NCBI RefSeq assembly: GCF_025149945.1
Contig: NZ_JALXVH010000059.1
Span: 1 to 14,461 of the forward strand
Direction of reading: 5' to 3'
Origin: Kocuria sp. p3-SID1428
GTDB lineage: Bacteria > Actinomycetota > Actinomycetes > Actinomycetales > Micrococcaceae
DNA length: 14,461 nt
A program made the translations under genes and the position numbers. Below the pieces are notes generated by a model that did not search any database, was not told where the DNA came from, and worked only from the letters and a program-made list of their open reading frames with translations. Shown here in pieces: positions 8,452 through 14,461 of the stretch. Position 1 is the first letter of the stretch. Each line of letters starts with the position of its first letter.

Positions 8452-8898
8452 TCAGGCCAGGAGGCTGCTGTCCTGGACGCCCAGGGTCTTCTCCGCACGC
8501 ACAGCAGGTGCCGGGTCGGTGCCCAGCAGCTGCTGGCGCAGTGCGTCTGCGGGCAGGGACTCGCCGGGGACGACGTACACCGAGGACAGGTCCTGGACAT
8601 CGCACGGGGTCAGGCCCCTGGCCGTGGGCTCCCAGCCCTCCGGGATGGGATGGCGCTGCTGCGTTCCGCACTTCTGGCAGAAGTACTCGACGCGTCCGCC
8701 GGAGCGGATCGCGGAGCTGAGCACTCGACCCATGATCCGGCGCAGGCCCGGGATGCGGCTGCGCCTGCGGGTGGAGGGAAGGAAGACCCGGAACTTGAGG
8801 TAGAGGTCGGTGGTGCACTCATCGCACATGGGGGAGCGAGGCGTCTTGCGGTGCTGGGGGGATCCCAGTCGGCCCAGCCTGGTGGTCATGACTGTCAC
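8452..8898 (-). CDS. Hypothetical protein with two CxxC pairs
   Basis: A 148-residue protein that I do not recognise. Cys25-Asp-Glu-Cys28 and Cys74-Gln-Lys-Cys77 are spaced like two halves of a treble-clef or zinc-ribbon site, with an Arg-rich stretch between them (44-54, then 65-69) that could contact nucleic acid. The C-terminal third (about 95-148) is a helix-poor tail without cysteines apart from Cys99. No signal peptide or membrane segment is seen. GTG 8898 is preferred over ATG 8889 because AGGAG lies at 8904-8908, 5 nt upstream of the GTG and too far from the ATG. The gene points the same way as sqdB, but 219 bp with an apparent separate promoter lies between them, so a shared operon is doubtful. 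G/C-rich codon use matches the neighbours. Confidence 0.7.
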   Translation of the reverse strand: MTVMTTRLGRLGSPQHRKTPRSPMCDECTTDLYLKFRVFLPSTRRRSRIPGLRRIMGRVLSSAIRSGGRVEYFCQKCGTQQRHPIPEGWEPTARGLTPCDVQDLSSVYVVPGESLPADALRQQLLGTDPAPAVRAEKTLGVQDSSLLA

Positions 8899-9237
8899 TG
8901 CTGCTCCTGCGCTGATCGTCGGAATTGCGGGGGAAGGGTCTCCGACGTCATCGTGGTGCGACCCGACTCCAGATTAGGCGATCCGCTGTGCCGCGTACAG
9001 GCCCGCCAGGGGAAGCGGAGCTGATTCTCAGCCCTGGCACAGCACGGATCCAGGCGGATGCATGCCCGATCCGCCATATCTAAATGACTCTTGGGTAACC
9101 GTAACAGCGGAGGTCTTCCGGCAGAAGGCCTCCGGGGGATCCGAAGCCCCTGCCCTGCGGAAGAAGACGCGCTGACGTCACAATCGCGCGGCTGCGCGCC
9201 CGAGCCCTCCCTCGAGCCCCTGTGAGGCCGCCGCCGT
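8899..9237. other. Divergent intergenic region rich in inverted repeats
   Basis: This 339-bp gap carries no gene. It holds, in order: arms 8980-8992 and 9036-9050 (13 nt, complementary apart from a 2-nt bulge), nested arms GCCAGGG 9005-9011 / CCCTGGC 9032-9038 that cannot pair at the same time as the first, GGCGGAT 9053-9059 / ATCCGCC 9069-9075, and a 10-bp hairpin at 9109-9133. The only AT-rich patch, 9076-9108, lies between and includes GTAAC twice (9095-9099, 9101-9105). It probably contains the promoters of both flanking genes, and a structured leader for the leftward one. Confidence 0.5.
9109..9133. repeat. Hairpin in divergent intergenic region
   Basis: GGAGGTCTTC (9109-9118) and GAAGGCCTCC (9124-9133) pair over 10 bp with one G-U wobble when read on the plus strand, around a CGGCA loop. 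No gene ends nearby, so it is not an ordinary terminator; it may be a leader structure or a protein-binding palindrome. Confidence 0.5.
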
Positions 9238-10584
9238 GTGACGATCGGAAGCGTGACGGAGCTGAGCACCTCCCGCGGCCGACCCGCTGCGCAGACGATC
9301 CCTGCTGGGCGCGATCCCGCGCTGGATGCGGCGCGCGCCGCCTGCCTGATCGCCGTGGTCGTGCTCCACATCCTGCTGGTCACGCTCACGACGGATCCGG
9401 GCACCGGCGAGCTGCGCAGCGTCATGGCACCCATGGAGGCGCCCTGGTATGCGCCGGTGTCGTGGTGGGTGCAGGTCATGCCGCTGTTCTTCGTCGTGGG
9501 CGGGTGCGCCTCGGCGATCTCGTGGTCGCGCCGGACGGCCGAGGGTGTCTCAGGGGCGGCGTGGGTGCGTGCCCGCCTGCTGCGACTGGTCGTGCCCGCG
9601 ACCGCGGTGTGGATCGCCCTGGGGCTGTTCGGGGCGCTCGCCGCGCTGGCGGGCATGCCTGCCGACTGGGTCTCGATGGCTCTGCAGGGGCTCGGGATGC
9701 ACCTGTGGTTCGTCGGCGCCTACACCGCCTGTGTGGTCGGCGTCCCGCTGCTGCACGGCCTGCACGAGCGCCGGCCCGCGCTCACGCTGGCGGTGCTGGT
9801 GGCGCTGTGCGCGGCGATCGAGGCCCTGCGCATCGCAGTGGGGAATCCCTGGTGGGGCCTGCTCGGCTTCGCTCCGGTCTGGCTGGCGATCCAGCAGATC
9901 GGCTTCTTCCGCCACGACGGCTCCTTCGCCCGCGCCTGCGCAGGCAGGCTGCTGGCGATCATGGCCCTCTGCGTCTTGGTGCTCATCGTCCTGACGGCAC
10001 TGCCCTGGTGGGGCGAGGACGCGCTGTCGACCCTGAACCCGCCCACGCTGTGCATGATCGCCCTGGGCTCGGCGCAGGCCTGTCTCCTGCAGCTGTGCAC
10101 CCCGGCCCTCGACCGGCTCATGCGACGGCGTCCCGTGCAGGCCGTGGCCTGGGTCATCGGGTCCCGGGCCACGACCCTGTACCTGTGGCACCTGCCGGTG
10201 ATCGTCGCCGTGTTGGCGGTGTGGTGGCTGCTCGGCGGCCCGGACCCGGTGCCCGGCTCAGCGCAGTGGTGGCTGTGGCGCCTGCCGATCGGGCTGCTGT
10301 GCTGGGCGCTGCTCCTGCTGGTCGTGCGCCCGCTGGGCGTCGTGGAGACGGCGGCGGGGCGGATCGTCGCCCGTGAGCCCGGCCCCCAGTGTCGCCCGGG
10401 CGGCGCGCACGCGGCGGCCCTGGGCGGATGCTCCGGAGTCCGGGTGCTCGCGGCGGCCGTCCTCGTCGTCGGTGCGGCCGTGCTGGAGGTCCGCTTCCTG
10501 CTCAGCCTCCCGCTGGCTCTCGGCGGCGCGGCGGCCATGGCGGCAGCGGTCCTGCTGCTGGTCCCGCCTGCCCGGACGGACTGA
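9238..10584 (+). CDS. Acyltransferase-3 family membrane protein
   Basis: A 448-residue polytopic protein of the acyltransferase-3 family (OafA/OatA-like), which moves acyl groups onto sugars or lipids of the cell surface. Near the start it shows the conserved Arg33-x10-His44 pair in RAACLIAVVVLH, with His44 in the first membrane segment. MPLFFVVGG (81-89), RARLLRLVVP (111-120), MHLWFVGAY (154-162) and TTLYLWHLPV near 316-325 are typical landmarks. About ten hydrophobic segments can be counted, and the last two (after a Gly/Ala/Arg-rich linker around 380-400) look like an addition to the usual fold. GTG 9238 has GAGG at 9224-9227, 10 nt upstream; GTG 9253 lacks a spaced ribosome-binding site. 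The acceptor is unknown. The stop codon lies inside the -35 region of the next operon. Confidence 0.82.
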   Translation: MTIGSVTELSTSRGRPAAQTIPAGRDPALDAARAACLIAVVVLHILLVTLTTDPGTGELRSVMAPMEAPWYAPVSWWVQVMPLFFVVGGCASAISWSRRTAEGVSGAAWVRARLLRLVVPATAVWIALGLFGALAALAGMPADWVSMALQGLGMHLWFVGAYTACVVGVPLLHGLHERRPALTLAVLVALCAAIEALRIAVGNPWWGLLGFAPVWLAIQQIGFFRHDGSFARACAGRLLAIMALCVLVLIVLTALPWWGEDALSTLNPPTLCMIALGSAQACLLQLCTPALDRLMRRRPVQAVAWVIGSRATTLYLWHLPVIVAVLAVWWLLGGPDPVPGSAQWWLWRLPIGLLCWALLLLVVRPLGVVETAAGRIVAREPGPQCRPGGAHAAALGGCSGVRVLAAAVLVVGAAVLEVRFLLSLPLALGGAAAMAAAVLLLVPPARTD

Positions 10585-10610
10585 CGGCCGCCTCGGTGTG
10601 GTGCTAGTCT
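10581..10610 (+). promoter_or_regulatory. Promoter of the riboswitch-metY-metB operon
   Basis: CTGACG (10581-10586, four of six to TTGACA) and TAGTCT (10605-10610, form TANNNT) are 18 nt apart. The predicted start near 10617 falls exactly where the first stem of the riboswitch begins, which supports both calls. The -35 box overlaps the stop codon of the acyltransferase gene. Confidence 0.6.
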
Positions 10611-10616
10611 TCTTCT

Positions 10617-10697
10617 CAGCTTCACGAGACACAGCCGCCAAGCTCCGACTCGACTGTGCACCAACCCCATGTTCAAGGGTGGTTCGGATGACGAAGC
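10617..10697 (+). ncRNA. SAM-IV-like (SAM-I/SAM-IV clan) riboswitch
   Basis: The leader of metY has the layout of the SAM-I/IV aptamer clan. P1 is GCTTC 10619-10623 with GAAGC 10693-10697. The 5' junction TCACGAG (10622-10628) and the 3' junction GGATGA (10686-10691) match the conserved core. P2 is CACAG 10630-10634 with CTGTG 10654-10658, topped by CCAAGCTCCGACTCG, close to the SAM-IV apical loop. Then comes CAACCC (10662-10667) pairing with GGGTG (10677-10681) as P3. It should sense S-adenosylmethionine and turn down metY-metB. The sequence departs from the usual GGCAACC core (here ACCAACC), so it could be a variant class. Assignment is by eye, not by covariance model. Confidence 0.72.
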
Positions 10698-10778
10698 GGC
10701 CTGCACCTGACGCAGCGCACGAACAAGCTCCGGCGGGACGTGCAGGTCAAGAGCACCCCGTCACGGAAGACACCTCTC
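10698..10778 (+). promoter_or_regulatory. Expression platform / metY ribosome-binding region
   Basis: Between aptamer and start codon, CCTGCAC (10700-10706) can pair with GTGCAGG (10740-10746). CGTCA (10759-10763) can pair with TGACG (10780-10784), trapping the start codon in a short stem. The ribosome-binding site GGAAGA is at 10765-10770, 8 nt before ATG 10779, and can also pair with the pyrimidine run TCTTCT near 10609-10616. No U tract is seen, so control is more likely translational. Which pairing is used is not decidable here. Confidence 0.35.
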
Positions 10779-12254
10779 ATGACGTCCTCGCCCTGCGACG
10801 AGCTCAAGAGCTCGACCTCGCTGGCCACACGCCAGATCCATGCCGGCCGGGCCGGAGCCGATCCGTGCGCCCCCGTCGCCCCTGTCCAGGCCACGCTGCC
10901 CGTTCCGATCTATCAGTCCTCGGCCTTCGAGTTCCCGGACCACGCGGCTGCCGCCGCCATGTTCGCCCAGACCACCCCGGGCTTCACCTACTCCCGCACG
11001 GGCAACCCCACGGTCGCCGTCCTGGAGCAGAAGGTCGCCGATCTCGAGGGCGGAGTGGGGGCCGTGGCCATGGGCTCGGGGCAGTCCGCCGTCGCCGCGG
11101 CCCTGCTCGCGCTGATCAGCACGGGCCCCGGCAAGCACCTGGTGGTCTCGGAGAAGATCTACGGCGGCACCGTCGACCTGCTCGGTGACACGCTGGCCGA
11201 TCTCGGCGCGACCGTCACCTACGTCGATCCCGCTGACCCCTCGGCCTGGTCGGAGGCGATCACGGAGGACACTCGGGGCTTCTTCCTCGAGTCCATCGGC
11301 AACCCGCTGGCCACGCTGGCGGATCTGGACGCGATCTCCCGCCTCGCCCATGAGCGGGGGATCCCGGTGATCGTCGACTCGACCCTGGCCACGCCGATCC
11401 TGTACCGGCCCTTCGAGCACGGGGCGGACATCGTCGTGCACTCGGCCACCAAGTTCTTCGGCGGGCACGGGACGTCGCTGGCCGGCGTCGTGATCGACTC
11501 CGGTCGGTTCGACTGGGAGGCCGAGGCCGCTCGCTGGCCGCAGTTCACCGAGCCGCGAGCGCGCTGGGGCGGGATCAGCCTGTGCGAGAAGCTGCGCGGC
11601 GGCTCACCGTTCCTGCATCTGTGCCGGGCCAAGTTCGTGCACGACCTGGGTCTGACGCTCTCGCCGTTCAACGCCTCCCAGATCATCCAGGGCCTCGAGA
11701 CGCTGGACCTGCGCATGCGCCGCCACTCGGACAGCGCCGCTCGCATCGCCGAGTTCCTGAGCACGCATCCGGCGGTGCGCTCCGTGCACCACCCCCTGAT
11801 CGAGGGCTCCGCCGATCGGGAGATCGCCGAGCGCGACTTCCCGCTGGGCGTGGGCGCCGTGTTCGGGTTCGAGCTCGCGTGCTCGGAGGACGCAGTGGCC
11901 GAGTTCGTCGACTCGCTGCGTCTGTTCAAGCTGGTCGCCAACATCGGCGATGTCCGCTCGCTGATCGCCCATCCGGCGGCCATGACCCACTGCCGCCTCT
12001 CGGAGGAGCAGCGCAGGGCCGGGGGGATCAGCTGGCAGACCCTGCGGCTGTCCGTGGGGCTCGAGGCGGTCGATGACCTGATCGCGGATCTGCAGTCCTC
12101 GCTCGACGAGCTGCAGCGGGCCGAGGCCGCCCGCGGAGGGCAGGCGCCGTCGTCGGATGTCGCCGCGGACTTCTCGCCCGGTCCCGGCCAGGACCGCTGC
12201 GCCGACGAGCCGAGCGGCGCGCGCCGCGACCAGCGCCAGGAGGTGCAGGCATGA
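10779..12254 (+). CDS. metY: O-acetylhomoserine sulfhydrylase
   Basis: A 491-residue PLP enzyme of the Cys/Met metabolism family. It makes homocysteine from O-acetylhomoserine and sulfide (direct sulfhydrylation). YSRTGNPT at 71-78 binds the cofactor phosphate across the dimer, Asp200 (VIVDSTLATP) contacts the pyridine nitrogen, and Lys225 in HSATKFFGGHG is the Schiff-base lysine. The C-terminal half has the MetY-type stretches LSPFNASQIIQGLETL, VANIGDVRSLIAHPAAMTH and LSEEQR. The catalytic part ends near 450; about 35 further residues rich in Ala, Gly, Asp and Pro form an unusual tail. ATG 10779 is preferred because of GGAAGA 8 nt upstream; GTG 10740 would add 13 residues with no clear ribosome-binding site. 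It stands behind the SAM riboswitch and overlaps metB by 4 nt (ATGA). Confidence 0.92.
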   Translation: MTSSPCDELKSSTSLATRQIHAGRAGADPCAPVAPVQATLPVPIYQSSAFEFPDHAAAAAMFAQTTPGFTYSRTGNPTVAVLEQKVADLEGGVGAVAMGSGQSAVAAALLALISTGPGKHLVVSEKIYGGTVDLLGDTLADLGATVTYVDPADPSAWSEAITEDTRGFFLESIGNPLATLADLDAISRLAHERGIPVIVDSTLATPILYRPFEHGADIVVHSATKFFGGHGTSLAGVVIDSGRFDWEAEAARWPQFTEPRARWGGISLCEKLRGGSPFLHLCRAKFVHDLGLTLSPFNASQIIQGLETLDLRMRRHSDSAARIAEFLSTHPAVRSVHHPLIEGSADREIAERDFPLGVGAVFGFELACSEDAVAEFVDSLRLFKLVANIGDVRSLIAHPAAMTHCRLSEEQRRAGGISWQTLRLSVGLEAVDDLIADLQSSLDELQRAEAARGGQAPSSDVAADFSPGPGQDRCADEPSGARRDQRQEVQA

Positions 12255-13432
12255 GCGGGTTCACCACGCGCGCCGTCCACGCCGGCCAGGAGCCGGACCG
12301 GCTGACCGGTGCGGTCATCCCGCCGGTCTACCAGACCTCCACCTTCGTCCAGGACGGCATCAACGTCCTGCGCGACGGCCACGAGTACTCCCGCGGCTCC
12401 AATCCCACCCGCAATGCCTTCGAGGAGCAGCTGTGCGCGCTCGAGGGCGGGCAGCAGGCCTTCGCGTTCGCCTCCGGGATCGCGGCGGAGGATGCGCTGC
12501 TGCGCTCGGTGCTGCGCCCCGGGGACCACGTGGTGCTGGGCGCCGACGGCTACGGAGGCACCAACCGGCTGATCACCCGGGTGCTGGCGCCCTGGCAGAT
12601 CCGGCACACCCCCGTGGACGTGACCTCGCTCGAGGCGGTCCGTGCGGCCGTGCAGGACGGCACGCGGGTGATCTGGGTCGAGACCCCCACCAATCCGCTG
12701 CTGGGCATCGCCGATCTGGCCGGCCTGGCGCAGATCGCCCGGGATGCCGGAGCCCTGCTCATCGTCGACAGCACCTTCGCCTCGCCGTTCCTGCAGCGCC
12801 CGCTCGAGTTCGGCGCCGACGTCGTCGTGCACTCGACCACCAAGTACATCGGCGGGCACTCGGACGTCCTGGGCGGGGCGGTCGTCGTCTCGGACCGGGC
12901 CTGGGAGGTCCAGGCGGTCGGAGGGTTCTCTCCGGGCGGCACGCTGGCCGAGCTCGTGGGCTTCCAGCAGTTCGCCGGAGGGGCGGTGGCCGGGCCCCAG
13001 GACTGCTTCCTGGCGGCGCGCGGGCTCAAGACGCTGTCGCTGCGCATGCAGCGCCATCAGGAGACCGCCGGGAGGATCGCCGAGTGGCTCACTGGGCGCC
13101 CGGAGGTCGCCCAGGTGCTCTATCCCGGCCTGCCGGATCACCCCGGCCACGAACTGGCCTCGCGGCAGATGAACGGCTTCGGCGGCATGGTCTCCTTCCG
13201 GCTCCGCGGCGGCGAGGCCGCGGCCCGTCGCTTCGCGGAGTCCACGCAGATGTACAAGCTCTCCGTCTCCCTCGGCGGCGTCGAGTCGCTGATCTGCTGG
13301 CCCTCCGAGATGACGCACGGCTCCGTGGCCGGCACACCGCAGGCGGTGCCCGTGGATCTGGTCCGGCTCTCCGTCGGCATCGAGGATCTCGACGACCATC
13401 TGGAGGATCTGGAGCGAGCCTTCGGGGCCTGA
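12251..13432 (+). CDS. metB: Cystathionine gamma-synthase
   Basis: A 393-residue PLP enzyme of the same family as metY upstream. It most likely condenses O-acetyl- (or O-succinyl-) homoserine with cysteine to cystathionine. YSRGSNPTR at 46-54, ETPTNP at 144-149, Asp173 in IVDSTFASPF and Lys198 in HSTTKYIGGHSD are the cofactor-binding landmarks; Lys198 forms the internal aldimine. Length fits the family. ATG 12251 overlaps the metY stop in ATGA and has a strong AGGAGG at 12238-12243. Cystathionine gamma-lyase and gamma-synthase are hard to separate by sequence; the SAM-controlled methionine operon favours the synthase. With metY next to it, the organism holds both routes to homocysteine (direct sulfhydrylation and transsulfuration). 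Confidence 0.85.
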   Translation: MSGFTTRAVHAGQEPDRLTGAVIPPVYQTSTFVQDGINVLRDGHEYSRGSNPTRNAFEEQLCALEGGQQAFAFASGIAAEDALLRSVLRPGDHVVLGADGYGGTNRLITRVLAPWQIRHTPVDVTSLEAVRAAVQDGTRVIWVETPTNPLLGIADLAGLAQIARDAGALLIVDSTFASPFLQRPLEFGADVVVHSTTKYIGGHSDVLGGAVVVSDRAWEVQAVGGFSPGGTLAELVGFQQFAGGAVAGPQDCFLAARGLKTLSLRMQRHQETAGRIAEWLTGRPEVAQVLYPGLPDHPGHELASRQMNGFGGMVSFRLRGGEAAARRFAESTQMYKLSVSLGGVESLICWPSEMTHGSVAGTPQAVPVDLVRLSVGIEDLDDHLEDLERAFGA

Positions 13433-13601
13433 TGGCTGCACCTTCGCGCGGCGGCCGTCGTTGCGCCGAGCCCGTCCGTCGTCGTCCCGGCGCCGGCGGT
13501 CGAGCTCGGCCTAGACTCGGGGTACCGACTGCCCCGTCCGCTCGGCAGCGGCATCCGTCGAGCGGACGGGTTCCATCCCAGTGCCATCCGAAGGAGCTGA
13601 C
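13433..13601. other. Intergenic region metB - DUF4870 gene
   Basis: No gene is seen. TAGACT at 13512-13517 (form TANNNT) may be the -10 of the next gene, although no good -35 is at the right distance. The perfect 12-bp hairpin at 13533-13570 lies downstream of it, and AAGGAG (13591-13596) is the ribosome-binding site of the DUF4870 gene. Confidence 0.4.
13533..13570. terminator. 12-bp hairpin: met operon terminator or leader structure
   Basis: CCCGTCCGCTCG (13533-13544) and CGAGCGGACGGG (13559-13570) are perfect complements around a 14-nt loop, followed by TTCC rather than a long T run. It is 100 bp after metB and 31 bp before the next start codon. It may end the met transcript, or sit in the 5' leader of the next gene if TAGACT at 13512 is its -10. 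Confidence 0.55.
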
Positions 13602-14408
13602 GTGAGCTCGCAGGACCCCCGTCACACCCCCTCAGATCCGTCTCGTCGTGATTCGACCGAGAAAGACGGCGCCGCCGGCACCGCGGCCGACCAGCCGTCG
13701 TCGTCCTCGATGGGGCAGGCCCACGCCGCCCCGGCATTCGGCAACGGCGCTCCGGCCGGCGACCAGGGTCCCCGGCCCGGAGGCGGTCAAGGCCCCTATG
13801 GTCAGCCGCCCCACGCCGGTGCGGGGCATGGCACGCAGGGGCACCAGGCCTACGGCGGCCAGCAGCAGGCAGCGGGTCCGTCGTACGGCCAGCCCTACGG
13901 CGGTCATCAGCAGATGCCCGGACAGGGCCGGCCCTACGCTCAGCAGCCGGGCATCGGTGATCAGAGCACCGGCGGCCAGCAGCACGGCCACGGATACCAG
14001 TACACGGCTCAGGGCAATTACGGGCAGGCCACCTTCCAGCCGGGAGGGCAGCCGCTGAGCCCCTCAGATGCTCGAACCTGGGCTCTGATCTCGCATCTGG
14101 CGGGCCCGGCGCTGAGCCTGCTGTCGGCAGGGCTCATCGGCTTCTTCGCCCCGCTGGTCCTCTGGCTCATTTTCAAGGATCGGGATCCGCTCGTGCGCAA
14201 TGCCTCCGCCGGGGCCTTCAACTTCAACGTGATCATGCTGGCGCTCAGCCTGGCTCTGCTCGTGCTGGGCTTCCTGACCCTGGGGCTCGGCTGGTTCCTG
14301 CTCATCATCCCGCCCATCCTCTCGGTGGTCTTCGGCATCCTCGGAGCCATCGAGGCCAGCAAGGGCCAGGCTTACAAGTACCCCATGCAGATCCCGATCC
14401 TCAGCTGA
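13602..14408 (+). CDS. DUF4870-domain membrane protein with Gly/Pro/Gln-rich N-terminus
   Basis: A 268-residue protein. Residues 1-150 are low in complexity and predicted disordered: first Ser/Asp/Ala-rich, then (about 60-145) rich in Gly, Pro, Gln, Tyr and His with loosely repeated YGQP, YGG and GGQQ units. Residues 153-268 form a DUF4870 domain: SPSDARTWALISHLAGPA opens it, followed by hydrophobic segments at about 168-190 and 206-248, the conserved F191-KDRDPLVRNASAGAFNFN link, and the closing stretch IEASKGQAYKYP (250-261). The family lies in bacterial cytoplasmic membranes and its function is not known. GTG 13602 is chosen because AAGGAG lies 5 nt upstream; GTG 13581 would add 7 residues but overlap that site. 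The N-terminal tail is probably cytoplasmic and could mediate self-association; this is inference. Confidence 0.85.
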   Translation: MSSQDPRHTPSDPSRRDSTEKDGAAGTAADQPSSSSMGQAHAAPAFGNGAPAGDQGPRPGGGQGPYGQPPHAGAGHGTQGHQAYGGQQQAAGPSYGQPYGGHQQMPGQGRPYAQQPGIGDQSTGGQQHGHGYQYTAQGNYGQATFQPGGQPLSPSDARTWALISHLAGPALSLLSAGLIGFFAPLVLWLIFKDRDPLVRNASAGAFNFNVIMLALSLALLVLGFLTLGLGWFLLIIPPILSVVFGILGAIEASKGQAYKYPMQIPILS

Positions 14409-14461
14409 GGCCGGGTGGCCGCCTCGCGCGGTCCGGGAGCTGCCACGACGACGGCCGGGGG

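Noticed and set aside
9095..9105. GTAAC twice in the AT-rich patch, similar to MtrA-type GTTAC repeats
   Set aside because: The period is 6 nt, whereas MtrA-type sites need about 10-11 nt between repeats. It could be chance.
9185..9198. CGCGC/GCGCG inverted repeat ahead of the acyltransferase gene
   Set aside because: Five base pairs of alternating G and C are common by chance at this GC content.
11219..13441. A 740-codon open frame on the minus strand across metY-metB
   Set aside because: It is antisense to two clearly conserved PLP enzymes. Long antisense frames are expected in DNA with G/C-biased third codon positions, and its translation shows no recognisable domain.

Overview
The window is chromosomal DNA of a high-GC actinobacterium. 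Third codon positions are almost all G or C, GTG and TTG starts are common, TANNNT-type -10 boxes can be proposed, and the methionine operon carries a SAM-IV-like leader typical of Actinobacteria. A member of the order Micrococcales is my best guess, but no rRNA or other marker is present to fix the genus. I see no mobile element, CRISPR array, tRNA or rRNA.

Layout. 1-243: leader with no convincing gene. 244-2789 (+): two overlapping CNNM/HlyC-type (DUF21-CBS) membrane protein genes. 2825-2857: a perfect hairpin that closes this operon and contains the last codons of the convergent lipoprotein gene. 2841-3839 (-): lipoprotein with a class A beta-lactamase fold but apparently without the catalytic glutamate. 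4010-5776 (+): membrane alpha/beta-hydrolase, possibly translated from a leaderless message. 5786-8232 (-): sqdB-sqdX, a complete two-gene sulfoquinovosyl-diacylglycerol (sulfolipid) cassette, with a PHO-box-like pair of 11-nt direct repeats upstream. 8452-8898 (-): unknown protein with two CxxC pairs. 8899-9237: divergent intergenic region dense in inverted repeats. 9238-10584 (+): acyltransferase-3 membrane protein. 10581-12254 and 12251-13432 (+): promoter, SAM-IV-like riboswitch, metY and metB. 13602-14408 (+): DUF4870 membrane protein with a long Gly/Pro/Gln-rich N-terminus.

The most interesting part is the sqd locus. SqdB makes UDP-sulfoquinovose from UDP-glucose and sulfite, and SqdX moves sulfoquinovose onto diacylglycerol. 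The lipid is best known from photosynthetic membranes, where it replaces phosphatidylglycerol when phosphate is scarce. Two GTTCAC repeats exactly 11 nt apart, the spacing of actinobacterial PhoP/RegX3 boxes, lie just upstream of a possible promoter for sqdB. This suggests a phosphate-starvation-controlled lipid replacement system in a non-phototrophic actinobacterium. The enzyme assignments rest on family motifs; the regulation is inference from the repeats. The nearby sulfur-assimilation genes (metY, metB) are under separate, methionine-type control.
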